From Davidsoniella eucalypti (Eukaryota > Ascomycota > Sordariomycetes > Microascales > Ceratocystidaceae), in contig RMBW01000011.1 of the NCBI GenBank assembly GCA_004009845.1, positions 62,001 to 126,000 of the forward strand: a stretch of 64,000 nucleotides of DNA, given 5' to 3'. The translations under genes and the position numbers were made by a program. The notes under the pieces are model-generated. The model did not search any database. It saw only the letters and a program-made list of their open reading frames with translations, and was not told where the DNA came from. Positions 31,121 through 42,953 of this stretch are shown here, piece after piece. Each line of letters opens with the position of its first letter. Within the stretch, counting starts at the first letter, position 1.

Positions 31121-34100
31121 CTAGATCTGACCCAGAGCCTGGCGTGCCAGCAAAGCCTCTTGTGACAACGGAGGAGGCCGCTGGATTGCGTGCAAGATAG
31201 CAGGACTAATGGTGGATCCTGATGGACTAGAGGACATGGCATTTCGATGTCCGTGTCTGTGAGATTGCGGTGACTGCGAGTAGGCACCGATTGCGGGAGG
31301 CATTCCATTGCCAACTACGGGCATTGACGCACCAACGTTTCCCACAGAATGAGACTCTTGGAGTAGGAACGGCGGCCGAGGTTGTTGGCGAGGGCGCTGT
31401 ATCGAAATGAACGGGGATGGCGAAGGTGTGTTGTTCGTAACATTTGAAAGTGGCGGTGGGCGGTTTAGGGGTGGCATGACGATAGTTGGGCGATAAGGCA
31501 CCTGGACAGCGGGCTTTTCCGGCACGGTCTTAGATCTTGAGTATTGGTCCCAATCCTCAAACGGAGAATTGTAGCTGTTGCTTGGTGTCGCAATAGCCGG
31601 GGAACGATCAAAAACTGGTGTTGACGTAGGTATTTCGACTTTGGTCGTACTGAGCCAATCGTGCTTCTCTGTAGAGTCCCAAAGAACTCTGGGCGTTTGG
31701 CCTGACGTCAGGGGTTTCTTCTTCACCACACGGCTATTGGCAGCCTCAGCAGCACGTCTTGATGCTTCCTCATTCTGCTTAGCTTCTATGGCAAGACTCT
31801 TGGGGTTGCGAGCCACAACCTTCCACTTTTTGTTAACAACAATGTCACCATTCGGCAGACGCTTATCTCGAGACCTTTGAGGAGCTCGCTTTCTCACAGT
31901 TGCAGCAGCAGTGAGTCCAATATTCTTCTCTCGTGGCTTCTCCTTCGGTGGAGAGACTAGAGCTTTTGAGTTTTTGCTTCCGGGCGGACGCCCAGGCTTG
32001 CGTTTTTGAACTTGAACCGGCGTGGTAGGGACCTGGTAGCTGTCATTAGGATCAGCTTCTGAAGCAGCCACTTCAACAGACTCCGTCTCGATCTGTGGTT
32101 CTGGACTATCAGCCCTTGGTGGAGTAGCCGATAGTTCATTGGCAATATCTCCCAGATCATCAATCTCGACGTCGCTAAGAGATGAGATCGAGTCAATATC
32201 AGAAATGGCCATGTCGTCGATGACAGGAACAGTATCATCGAAAGTCACTCTTGACTTAGATGCTTCCGGCTCAGGTGATGCCTCGAGGGCAACAGCAGCA
32301 CTAAGAGTGGATGGTTCATCGTCTTCAGATTCAGATTCGGCTGAGTTTTCGATAGATGCCGAACTTCTTGTCGAGTGCCTCATATGGCTTGGCTCTGGGT
32401 CGGGTGTCTCTTCAACAGCTAGTACAGCCTGGCGTCGTTCAGAGCGGCGTGATGGCACAGCAATTGCTCTAGTTCTCTTAGCTGCTGGACGAGGTTCTTC
32501 GGTATCTTCATCGCGCTTGCGCTTGGCGGTATTTCTTGGTGGTGGCTTTGCCTTCGTTCTTGATGCCGCGCTTATAACACGACGGCCAACAGCAATATTG
32601 GAGGTAGCCTTGACCTTAGAAAGGGCTACCTTACGACTGGCCGCTGTCGATGGGCCCAACTTACGGGTACGAGCCGCTTTAGCTGCCTTTGCGCGGGCCG
32701 CCTTCACTGCTGCCTTTTTAGCCTCCTCCGCTGCCACCTTGGCACTGGCAGCTGCCGCTGCTTTTTGGCTCTTAGCCTCTTTCGACTGGGGGGCTTCCTT
32801 GGAGGTCAGCCACCCACGGCAGTTGTCAGAGCCACAGAGGCACTTTTGCATATTTTTGCTGGAGAAAGGATCAAACTTGTAGTCATATGTAAGTTCGTCG
32901 CCCGTCATGATAGGATTATCACCTGCGAAAAGAGCCATGCGAGGCTGTCCATGAACAACCCACTTGACCATACGGCAGTTAGGTCTGCATGAGTGGTTAA
33001 CAAAACGGGCGATACTACCAGTAGTTGCATCCAAAATCATGTTCTGGTCAAAGGACATAAGATAGAAGCACTCATTGTCCTTGTACTTCTCTTCCATCCG
33101 ACGCTGACACTCCTCCTCGGTAATGATTTCGCCAGTATACTCAACGATGATTTGGTTAGCGTCAAAACATCTATTGGCACGAACACCATAGCCACGGCTT
33201 TCAGTCTTGATGACTTCTACACCCATGGAGTATTTGTTTCCCTGGGCTTTCCGAACACCCAATGATTCGAAAGCACGGTTCGTACAATATATAGGGCCGA
33301 TATTGCAGTTATCTTCATCACACTCATAAAGCATGATTCGGTTCTGGCAAGACTCGCCACAGCCATCGTCAGGTTGACAAACACACTTAGAGCCCCATTC
33401 TTCATCGTGGGTGTTTCGCCAATAGTCTCGGGAGTCGCCAATGAATCGGTCTAGATGAAACAAACATACGTTAGCTTATCTTCTATGCACAAGATTCAGT
33501 TAGCAGAGTTTAATTTACTTACTCTTGGCCATCTTTCGCCAGTCACCAGGTTTAGATTGGCCAGGGGGCAGGGGGTTAAAGACATCGAAAGGAAGTTTGA
33601 AGTCACGGCCCTTGAGCAACAACCTCAGTCCGCTAAATATAGGTGATGGAAGGTAGGTTCTATCCTTGTCACTACTCTTTGGCGCCAAAGCCTTACAACG
33701 GGAAATCTCCTTGCGCTCTTCGGCAGACAAGTATCTGTTAATGTCATGAACCGAAAGGGACTGGCCAGCATAAAGACCATGGTCCATATATTTCTTCATA
33801 GCTTTGGTTTTTGGTGGCTCTGGGATAGCTTCGACTTCCTCGGTCTTTTCTTTTTCCGTTTGAATGGAGCTTGGAGTGGAATCCTTTTTCGCCTTTCCTG
33901 TTGCCTTCGAACTTGAAGGTTCAGATACCTGAGCACTCGATGCCTTGCTATTTCTGCCACTAGACCTAGAAGGTACTGTCAAAAGTTTTCCGTTAGACCA
34001 GACAGTATGAAGCACTGGCTTGCTATCGATGTGGGCAAATTCGTCGGTATCGCGTAGTCGACGAAGCTCGCGAGTTAAGCGACTAGCCACATCAGCAGCA

Positions 34101-35047
34101 TTGATGGCGTTTGCGCTCGAGTTCGGTGATAATGGATCAGAAATCGTCGCGCGCTTATTAACAATGAAAGCAGGTTCACTTCGGCGGCGATTGTTGCCAG
34201 TACTAGATATTGAAGGTGTTGACGATTCTGCGCGCGTACCCCGTTGAGAAAGTCCAGACATTCTTTGCTGTAACGGCAGATCGGTCGATAACTTGGAGAG
34301 ACTCGAGTGGCTGACTAACTTGATACGCGGGGGCTGTGATATCTCCTTGGAAGTATCAAGCTTGGAATCAGCAGGCGCCGGGAGGTCTATAGATGGCTCG
34401 GCATCATCTGATGTTGGCTTGGTATTTGCAGACATAGACTGGTGTGAAAGCTTTGCAAACGCACTCTTGCGACGAATGCGCCCGCTGACTTTATCGCCCT
34501 TTGCTGCTCGCTTTCCGTGGACATCAGTGCCGCTCAGTTTACAAAGGTTGTAAACAGCAGACTCGCGAGCGGCTCTACGGGGACGCTCGACACCAGGAGC
34601 AGAACGCGCAAACCGGTCTTTCTTGACCTTTGATGGCGTTGCCGATTCACTCGTTATCGTGCGATCATATTGAGCATCCGTCAACGTGGTCACATCGCCA
34701 TCTTCGGGAGCATCATTTTCGGACACATGAAGCAATGATGGCTCATCATCAATAGCAACAGGTTCACTAGGCGGTGTTATTGTAGCAGGACCGGAAAGAG
34801 TGACATCAGACAATTCTTGATGTTGCGGCTCGATAAATGGTTTGGTCTCGTGATCACTATGGTCGTCGTGGTCAGGTTCTGTGAGGCCCAACGGTGGTGT
34901 TGACATGGATATCTTTGGGGCAGCATCTACGGGTGTATCGTTGGCGGTGGTATCGACATCGGTCATAGGCTCATCAACAACGCTAGTGGGTGGTGATTCA
35001 ATAGCAGATTGAGTGATTAGGATTTCTGGTGAGGTTTGTCGCGACAT
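31121..35047 (-). CDS. AWS-SET-postSET histone lysine methyltransferase, ASH1-like
   Basis: Two exons, 35047-33523 and 33450-31121, with a 72-nt intron; 1284 residues. The first exon is a long, Ser/Thr/Pro-rich, probably disordered region. Across the junction the AWS domain begins (NRFIGDSRDYWRN, then KCVCQPDDGCGESCQNR with its zinc cysteines, about residues 509-565). The SET domain follows (about 580-705: RGYGVRA, EYTGEIITEEECQ, RFVNHSCRPNC with N660/H661, and YDYKFDPF), then a post-SET cluster KCLCGSDNCRGWL. The C-terminal part has Ala/Lys-rich and Ser/acidic stretches and an AT-hook (KRKPGRPPGSK near residue 995). The AWS-SET-postSET order fits ASH1/NSD-type enzymes that methylate histone H3, most likely K36, in the nucleus. 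No SRI or WW domain was seen, so it is not SET2. An upstream in-frame ATG at 35152 is possible. Confidence 0.92.
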
Positions 35048-38000
35048 GGTGCCGAAATGCGCGAGGGTAGAAGTGCTAGATGTCGTAGATTGTGCTGTTG
35101 ATATATTGGAGTGTCGCCGAGGTTCCAGCTTAGTCCAAATGAACATAGCCACGCGTCACGATACAGTTGGGTTTTGAACGCTGGCTCAGCAACTGTTGTC
35201 TCCAAGACAGCGACAAAAGAAACACGAGCGCAGTACGAAGGAGATCGTGGAGGACTAGATCCGCTATGGAAAAGGAGACTGCGAAAGCGAGGGTATAGAC
35301 TACAGTTCTAGTTTCAGGATGAAAACGTTGGTTGAGCAGGCGTCTTCGTGATGCGCAAAGACGAAGAGGGCATATGATAACTAGGAAAAGGAAATAAGAA
35401 AACAGGGGACAATCGAGCGTCAATTGCTTGTCCTTGGGTCCTGGATACTGAGGAGATTCGTCGAGTGACGGTACAGACGACGTCACTGTACCCGAGATCG
35501 CAATAACAGATGCGATCAGGATGGAGATCGCGGGTGCGGTCTAAAATAGATATTAGATTGTGAATAAGGGAAACGAAAAGAGGCAGGCAAAGGAACAATA
35601 ATGAAGGAAAGAAGAAGAAAGAAAGAAAAAAGACTGGTAGTAGATCACGGCGTCAACGGACGCAACGCGGGTCAATAGCAACAAGCAATAAGCAATAAGC
35701 AGCACTGCTCGGCCTGTGTAGGAGCGAGAGTTGAGAAGGATAAAAAGCAACTATGGGATAAAGAAAAGCAAAAAAAACAAAGATGAGCGGTGGATTTGCC
35801 AACGACAACAACAATAACAACAAGCAGCCGGGTTTGGACAGGAGGAGGCCAGGTGCTACTAAGCAGTGCTTGCTTCGATGCGTGGCGTAGCGTTGCGTCG
35901 TGTATTGAGGCGTGAAAGCGTGAGCGTGTGTCGGGAGTGAGTTGCTTGGAGGAAAAAAAAATCCGCAGGGATTATAAACCAAATAAAATGCGATGGAAGA
36001 GGAAGAAAGCGTGACACGGTCAAAGTGCGTGTCCTAGGTGGGACTCTACTTTTCAGTCCTGGGGTTGTGAGTTGGCTCCCTTTAGCACCTTTTCCAGCAG
36101 GAATTTGGCCACGGCTAGGACTTCAGAGTCGCAACAAGGCCAGCAACCGCCACTAACCCAAGAAAAATCCAAGTAAATTCCAGTAGGAAGAGAAAAACAC
36201 AAGAAAAAACAGCGAGTTGTCGAGTGCGCAAACCCGCAAAGATACCAAAAGAGCCTGGCAATGAAGCGGCAGAGCAGGGAATGGAAAACTACTCGCAACA
36301 CCGACAGCAACGCTAACAATGACACCAGCTCAATACAGATATATGGTGGTACTCTTTATATATAGATGAGGGAAGCTACACCAGATGTATTCAAGTGATA
36401 TATCAGTACACGGCCGGAAATAATCCAAAACGTAACCAACAATCTGTATATTGTATGGTTGTAAATGCGTACAAGCCGATATCTTTATGAAATGCTCACT
36501 TGAGCTCACATAATCACTGATGGTGAGGTTCAAAAAACGAGTATGGCTGTAAAAATCGCTCAAAACTCGAAGTTGATTTGGCATATGAGGTAGGAAGTCC
36601 GAGGATAGCGTGTATGGTTTTGTTGGCTCTAATAGAATTGCTCTAATAGAATGGATTGGGCTGGAATATATCATGCTACGTCGACATGATACTAAACACC
36701 AAAAATATAGAGGATAGTAGTGAACCTTTGCATATCAAACAAAGCCGAAGTCACTACGGTGTATTCACTAGAATACAAATATGATGCAGAGCATACTAAG
36801 CAAGAAATCAACATCATGGAGTCTTCCAAGTCTTCGCACAGTTCATTTAACCCCTTGCGTAGCCTTGCCAGAAGAAAAAAATAAAGAGTTTGTGAACGAT
36901 TAAGGCGTGAGTCTTGACAAGATGCTGGGGCAGAGAAGGTGGTCACCGAAAGTAGCGGAAGGGTTTTCAACATTACCAGTGACTACACTTTCAGCCGGCA
37001 ATCATAGCAAAGCTCACATGTAGATAGCAAGGCTTTGCCTAAAACAGAAGCAAAAATCCAAGTGAACGAACTCAATCAGGCTGAGTATCAGGCTATATGA
37101 ATGGAATACAATAAACAGACAAAGATATTTACAAAAACCATCGGCTAGCAAAAAAGGAAAGTACACAAGTGAGGAATAATGATTTGGGTAGATATATTAG
37201 AATCGGCAACATGGCAAACTCGGTATAGCATTATGTTGAACTCCATGATGCACCGAGTACTACGGGCATCATTGAAAAGGCAATAGTGATATGATTAATG
37301 CGATGATGAAGATGGGGTAAAAAACAAGAGGCATGATGGTTCTTTGTCGGAGTTCCTGTTTAGGTGGTGATGCTAACTAACTGCGGTGTGCGAAGAGGGG
37401 CAAAGGATGATGCAAGGCAGATGGCGATAGCGCGCGATTTCCAGGGGAGAAGAAAAATATGGTTACCAACTTACCTTTGCTGAGATGAAGATGCAGAACG
37501 TGATGATAGGCGATGCAATAGACGAGTTTGAGATGTTATGACGAAACTAACAATGATGGCGATGGTTTGGATCGTGAGATATGTGAGTGAACAAGGCAGG
37601 TTGAGAGCTGCCACGGAAAAAATTCGGTAGAGGCCAGCTTTTGTGACACAAGGCTACTATTGATACCACCGCAACTGCCTTGTAAACGAGCCGAGTGTTT
37701 CCGCGCTTTCCCCAAGACGGAGACAACTATTCCGGCAATGGAGGCTCTAGCGTCAAGCCGATGAGTTGAACTCTTTGAAGAGACAGTCTATGTTTGAGCT
37801 CTCTATCACACACGTATAGAACAATTACTGGCAAGCGCGATAGCCGGTGATGCCGTTGACAGTGCTATTGGTGATGTTGGCAAAGTCAAAGGCTGTGTTG
37901 TCAGACGGTACGTGACAATTTTGCTTGCCTTTTGGGGCCAGAAAGTCGACAGAGGCAAAAAAAAGAACAACAGCGACTTACTCAGATACTAATCCGCACG

Positions 38001-41000
38001 CAAACGGCTTTTATCGCCGTGGTCGTGAAGATAAAATCAAAGACAAACAGAAAAACAAGAACTTGAAGTTAGACTAGGGGGGGAAGAGCAACTAAAAAAA
38101 GGATATGTAAAGTCAAACAGATGCTAAAGGCGGTGATGGAGTAAAATGACGGTCAAATGAGGTTGTTTGGGGGGGATGATCAGAACAATAAGGCAAAACA
38201 AACTACCCGGCGCTTAAGGTAAGAAAAAAATATTAGTCAATGGGCAGCTAATACTAGTTGTAAAATTCAGCAAATGTGTCAGATGAGGAGTTATAACAAA
38301 GACTTCCAATCGACAGCTTTAAAAAAAATCACAATGTAGTAAAAAGGTGAAAGAAAGGGGATGGTGGAAAAAGACAAAAACTCAGCCTGTAGGAGTCAGA
38401 AAATAAACATGATTACGGCCTGAAAAAAAAAATATAGTTCATGCCTATATATGCAATGGTATAGTAATCAGTCTACAATTGTTCCTTATGTAGTCAGTCA
38501 ATTGATGTTTGGATCTTCCACATGTGTCTCGATTCGTACCAGTATGTGGACAGCCTGTCAATGTATGTATCTTTCAACAAATACTATCAATGTCCAATAT
38601 GTTTCTTCCATATGCTTCATTACATATGCGCTGGTCGTTCTATCTGGATTCCAACATACATAACTTCACTATCAATTGTATCTTGGCTAGCTAATGCTTG
38701 ACTAAATTGGCATGACCAACACAATTATACATATGAGTTAGCAAAGAGCATAACGCTTCAGATTCGGTATTTGTACCTACATAGCTCAAGTACGATCTAT
38801 AGTATATCCTCATACACCGCACGATCGTGACAACTGGTTCTTCCTAGACATTCGTGTGTACACGTTTCCAGCAACATCTGTGATTTCCACCACGAAGCTC
38901 TTCGAGAGGCCTAAATAGATATTGCCAACAGAATATATAAGTCTACTAGATGGTATGGTGCCTCAAGAGAAACAAATGATCACGTTATGCGGCTTTTACT
39001 TCCATGTACACCAACATCCTCAATAAATAGATATATAGCTGTATCATTTCTTGGTGTTTAAAGGAAAATTAACTTACTACGTATGAAACCATCTCGAACT
39101 ATATTATGTGTTGTTCCGTGATCTCTTGATGAGACGAGTAGATCGTAGTCGATACCATCATGAATTGCACACTAGCCAGCCCTTTCCACATAATGACTCC
39201 ATTCAAGAAAGACAATTTATATTGTACATCGCAGTACAACTACTATAGCTGTATTTGCGCAATTTGAATTCACAGATACGCAGGTTTTTTAACATGTCCG
39301 ATCCCAACTATAAAAATTTACTATGAAGATTCGCCTCCATACACACTCAGGTCATCCTATGTGGCTCACGATGCGCATAGTCCTCTTAACATAAGTTACA
39401 TTCAAGCTATAACAAATTTCCCAAAACTCTCTAAAATGGTGTATATAGTTTTTGCTATGTTTTGAACATATATTTTCGCTTCTTTCCCTTGGTGTGATGT
39501 CTGTCCATCATTTTATACATGTACATGTGTATATATTGACAGAGTCAATGAATACGATAAATGGCTCATCTCAAGATCTAGACGTCTATTTAACAATAGC
39601 TATGACACCCACAAACATTACTGTTATCGAAATATACGCCCGTATATAAGATCAATCTACCCTATGCTAAGGTGCATTATCCGGATAGCAAAGCCAGAAG
39701 TCATCCGTCATTCATACTATAGTAGAAGCAACAATGAGGTTGTTTGCCCCACAATGGCCCAACAATTCTGAATACTAAGATAATATAACTTATATGAGCA
39801 CTTCAATGGATATTACAGAAATATCGGTCTATTAATTCATATTGACTAGATCTTATTTTTTCGGGTATGTTTTATGGCATAGAGGTAGTCAGTCTATATT
39901 TAGGTGAAATTTCAAGGCATCAATAGAAAAAGTTGGTGCTAATGCAGATTTTGTGTGCGACAATCAATCTACTACCCTAAACTACCGCCCAAAAAAGAGT
40001 AGAAGAGGCACATTTTAAACCCTATTGCATTAGTTATCTTCAACATGCAAAAAAATACAAAATATATATAATTGCATATCCCTCGTTTTAACTCAATAAT
40101 TAACTTGTGTTTAACGCGTTTATCAATTTTGATATTCGTCGTTACATGAACATTTATCACTCTACCTGAGTGTACATCTATCAACTATAGCGTAGTCCAA
40201 TCCATATCCCAATACGTAATAAAACAGGATTCAAACAAAGACAACCAGTAAGTTAGGCATACAGCCATATAACACGCCCAGCAAACACAGTCAAACGATA
40301 AGAAGATATGATATCCCTTCGTTCCTCCTTTCGAGTTGAAACTTAGGTGGCCGTCACTTCTTCACTTTTAGGTACAATGTTATGATAAAATCAACACTTC
40401 GCTACATATATAAATCGATTGTTAATATGCAAACATGCTGTCTATTGGCTTTCATATTGACATAATATTCTTCAAGTTGTATCAAGTTGTCTTTCGGCCA
40501 TTTTTGGTCTACTTTCCATCCTCATTGGTTAGAATTCAATGGAATAGATGATATGGGAAAATAGTAGATACATTTCGTCCTATTGGGTAAAATTTCACAG
40601 CGCGTCTATTCATTATCACCTGACAGATTTGCAAGCTTAACCAGCACGCATATATAATATGTTTTCCTTGAACCTAAATTCTTACCAAAACGAAGACAGA
40701 CCAACGTGAGGATAGCGAAGTTACTAGGATCTAAGAGTCTTTCTCAAAAGAGCCATAAAAAAACAATACATCCGTTGTTCCGTGTTTTATAGTTTAGTTC
40801 ACCCAAATTGTGTAGTTTGTGTGTTTCTTTTCTTCAAGGGATGATGAAATGTCGGAATTATTGCTGTCGGTAACAACACGTGTTAACCCTATAATGTGTA
40901 TTTTAATCCCAAGCAAAATTAATAGAATAATTTCGAATTTGTATCACTTGACGCCTAATCTAGGGTCAGGCATATTTAGCTTATGAAAACCCTAATGCTT

Positions 41001-41536
41001 GTCAACACAACAACACATCATCAATTAATTAGCGCCCAAAAAGAGTGTCGGAAAACTTTCAATATTCTTACCATAGGGTAAGCTTATTTTTCAACTCGCT
41101 CTCCATTCCTGTATTTGAGAGACTGGGCATGAAATAATTTAATTATAATATTACGCAAAAGATGATAAGAGTAATTAATAGTGTATGTATTTTTTGGAGA
41201 CCCTTATACAATCCGCGCCACTATTTACGCTGTATTAATAGCCTTGATAAAAGGCCATATGTAAGGCACAATTGGTAAGATACGCCAGCATAAGTGATTA
41301 TTGAAAACAAGGGAAAATTGGTAGATGCAATAGCCATTGCTTTTTACTAACCCAGTAAAACGCAAGCAACCGGAGGGTATTAACAGTACTTAGAGAAGAA
41401 AAAAAGGAACAAGAAATATTAACGCAAGAATTGATATGAGAATCAATTATCCACCATCACAAAGAGACTTATTAATGAGGCTCAGCCCTTCATCAATCTA
41501 TTTTGGCATGTGAGTACGGCACAAGAGGTTCACCAT
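35048..41536. other. Gene desert of about 6.5 kb
   Basis: No gene that I can support. The part next to the SET gene (35.05-36.3 kb) is pyrimidine-rich on the minus strand and would be its promoter and leader. At 36.3-38.4 kb the minus strand shows splice-like donors (for example AAAGGTAAGTTGG near 37475 and GAGTAAGTCG near 37980), which could belong to a non-coding transcript or an upstream leader exon. 38.4-41.4 kb is very AT-rich with no signals; AACCCTA motifs occur at 40885 and 40988. Confidence 0.45.
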
Positions 41537-42953
41537 CTAAGAGGACTTCGCGGCAGCCTCTTCCTTGGGAGTTTCGACAGCACCCGAGTTCGCGACGGCA
41601 GGAGCGGTCTCAGTAGCGGCAAATTCGACAGGATAAGACTCCAGAGGAGAGGGCTCAGCAGGAGAAGCCGAAATGGAAGCTGCGGGTGATGCAGGAGAAC
41701 TTGCAACGTCAAGTTTGACAGTGGCACCCTCCTTTACCGAGGGCCCTGAACCACCGTATTCCTTGGGAAGGTTCAAAGCCGGCAACTCAGAGGAAAGACT
41801 GGCGCCGCTAGAGAGAGGATGGAATTTCCGGACAGTGGCGGGAGAAACGATGCGCTTAACTATGGAGAAAACGAATCCCTGATTTTTTTGTTAGCTACTA
41901 TGCAGATGTAATGGCGAAGTGAGTGCTATTTACCATGATACTAGGGACGTTGACAAAGTATTTGTGCGATAGAAGCTCAGGGTAGGCGGTAGAAAGAACC
42001 TTGATGGTCTCAGAAGTAGCTGCCTTGGTATCACTGTCCATTCTCAGGAATGAGACGCCCTTGTAATCATGAACCTGGATCATCTGGTAAGGATCTTCGG
42101 CACCTTCAGGGATGATCTCGGTAGCCTGGTCGATCTTAAGCTGACGAACACTGAGCTCCATGAAGGCAGAACGCCAAGTGATGAACCTGTAAGCACAATT
42201 AGTTAGTATTACATGTTTGATGATTGATATTAAACAAACTTACTCCTCGACATTGCCGAAAGTCGCTTTCTTGTCCTTGACGGCACCATAGATGTTCCAC
42301 GCAATAACGGTGTTCTTCTGATCAGTGGGGTGAAGAGTGACAAATCCTACGTCGTTGAATTTCTGCTCGAACACCTTGGAGTCAAGCTGGTGAATAGGGT
42401 TGACCTCGCTGCGCCATTTGAGAGCAGCAACCAACTGGTCACGGGTCTTGGCAACATTGTTGTCATTGGCACGGAGAAACTTCTGCAGAACAATCTGAGT
42501 AGGAGCAGAGATAGTAGTGAGATCAATACCCCACATCTCACGGTACTTGGCCTCTTCCAAGATTTCTGGTAGAGCCTTGGTCAGAGAATCTAGAGGAGTT
42601 TCAGGTTTCTCCACAGGAGCCTCGGCGGCAGCGGGTTGGGGTGTGGACTCGGAAATAGGAGCTACAGCAATAGCCGTAGCAATAACGGGCGTCTCCTCCT
42701 CTACCTTAGGCTCCTCGTTGGCAACGGGGGCATCGGGCTCAGAAATGGCGATGCCAACAGTCTCGACGTCAACAGCTTCCGTTGCAGGTACCTCGTTAAC
42801 GGAAGTCTGCTCAGGGACAGCAGCGGGCTCCGCAACAGCCTTAGTCTCCTCGACAGGCTTCGTCTCTTCAACAACCTTTGTCTCCTCAACAGGGGCAGCG
42901 GGAGTGTCCTCCACAACGGGGACGATGGGCTTCGACTCTGCGGGAGCAGACAT
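41537..42953 (-). CDS. SFH5: SFH5-like phosphatidylinositol transfer protein (CRAL-TRIO/Sec14)
   Basis: Three exons, 42953-42244, 42186-41934 and 41878-41537, encode 434 residues; the introns are 57 and 55 nt, all in phase. The first 130 residues are acidic and repetitive (Val-Glu-Glu-Thr runs), probably disordered. The CRAL-TRIO N-terminal part follows (YREMWGIDLTTISAPTQIVL, KFLRANDNNVAKTRDQL), then the lipid-binding lobe (FVTLHPTDQKNTVIAWNIYG; FITWRSAFMELSVRQL; LSTAYPELLSHKYFVNVPSI; GFVFSIVKRIVSPATVRKF). The WGxDL start and YPELL block are characteristic of SFH5, a peripheral ER and plasma-membrane protein that exchanges phosphatidylinositol and in some species binds haem. The C-terminal 90 residues are Ala/Ser/Pro-rich. 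Family firmly supported. Confidence 0.92.

Noticed and set aside
32139..32882. Plus-strand frame of 247 codons
   Set aside because: Antisense of the Ala/Ser-rich part of the SET-domain protein; its low-complexity product mirrors that composition.
37827..37985. Minus-strand reading ending NSTVNGITGYRACQ that looks like the end of a secreted protein with a hydrophobic lead
   Set aside because: A stop lies just upstream and there is no ATG or in-phase acceptor to start it, so no workable gene model.
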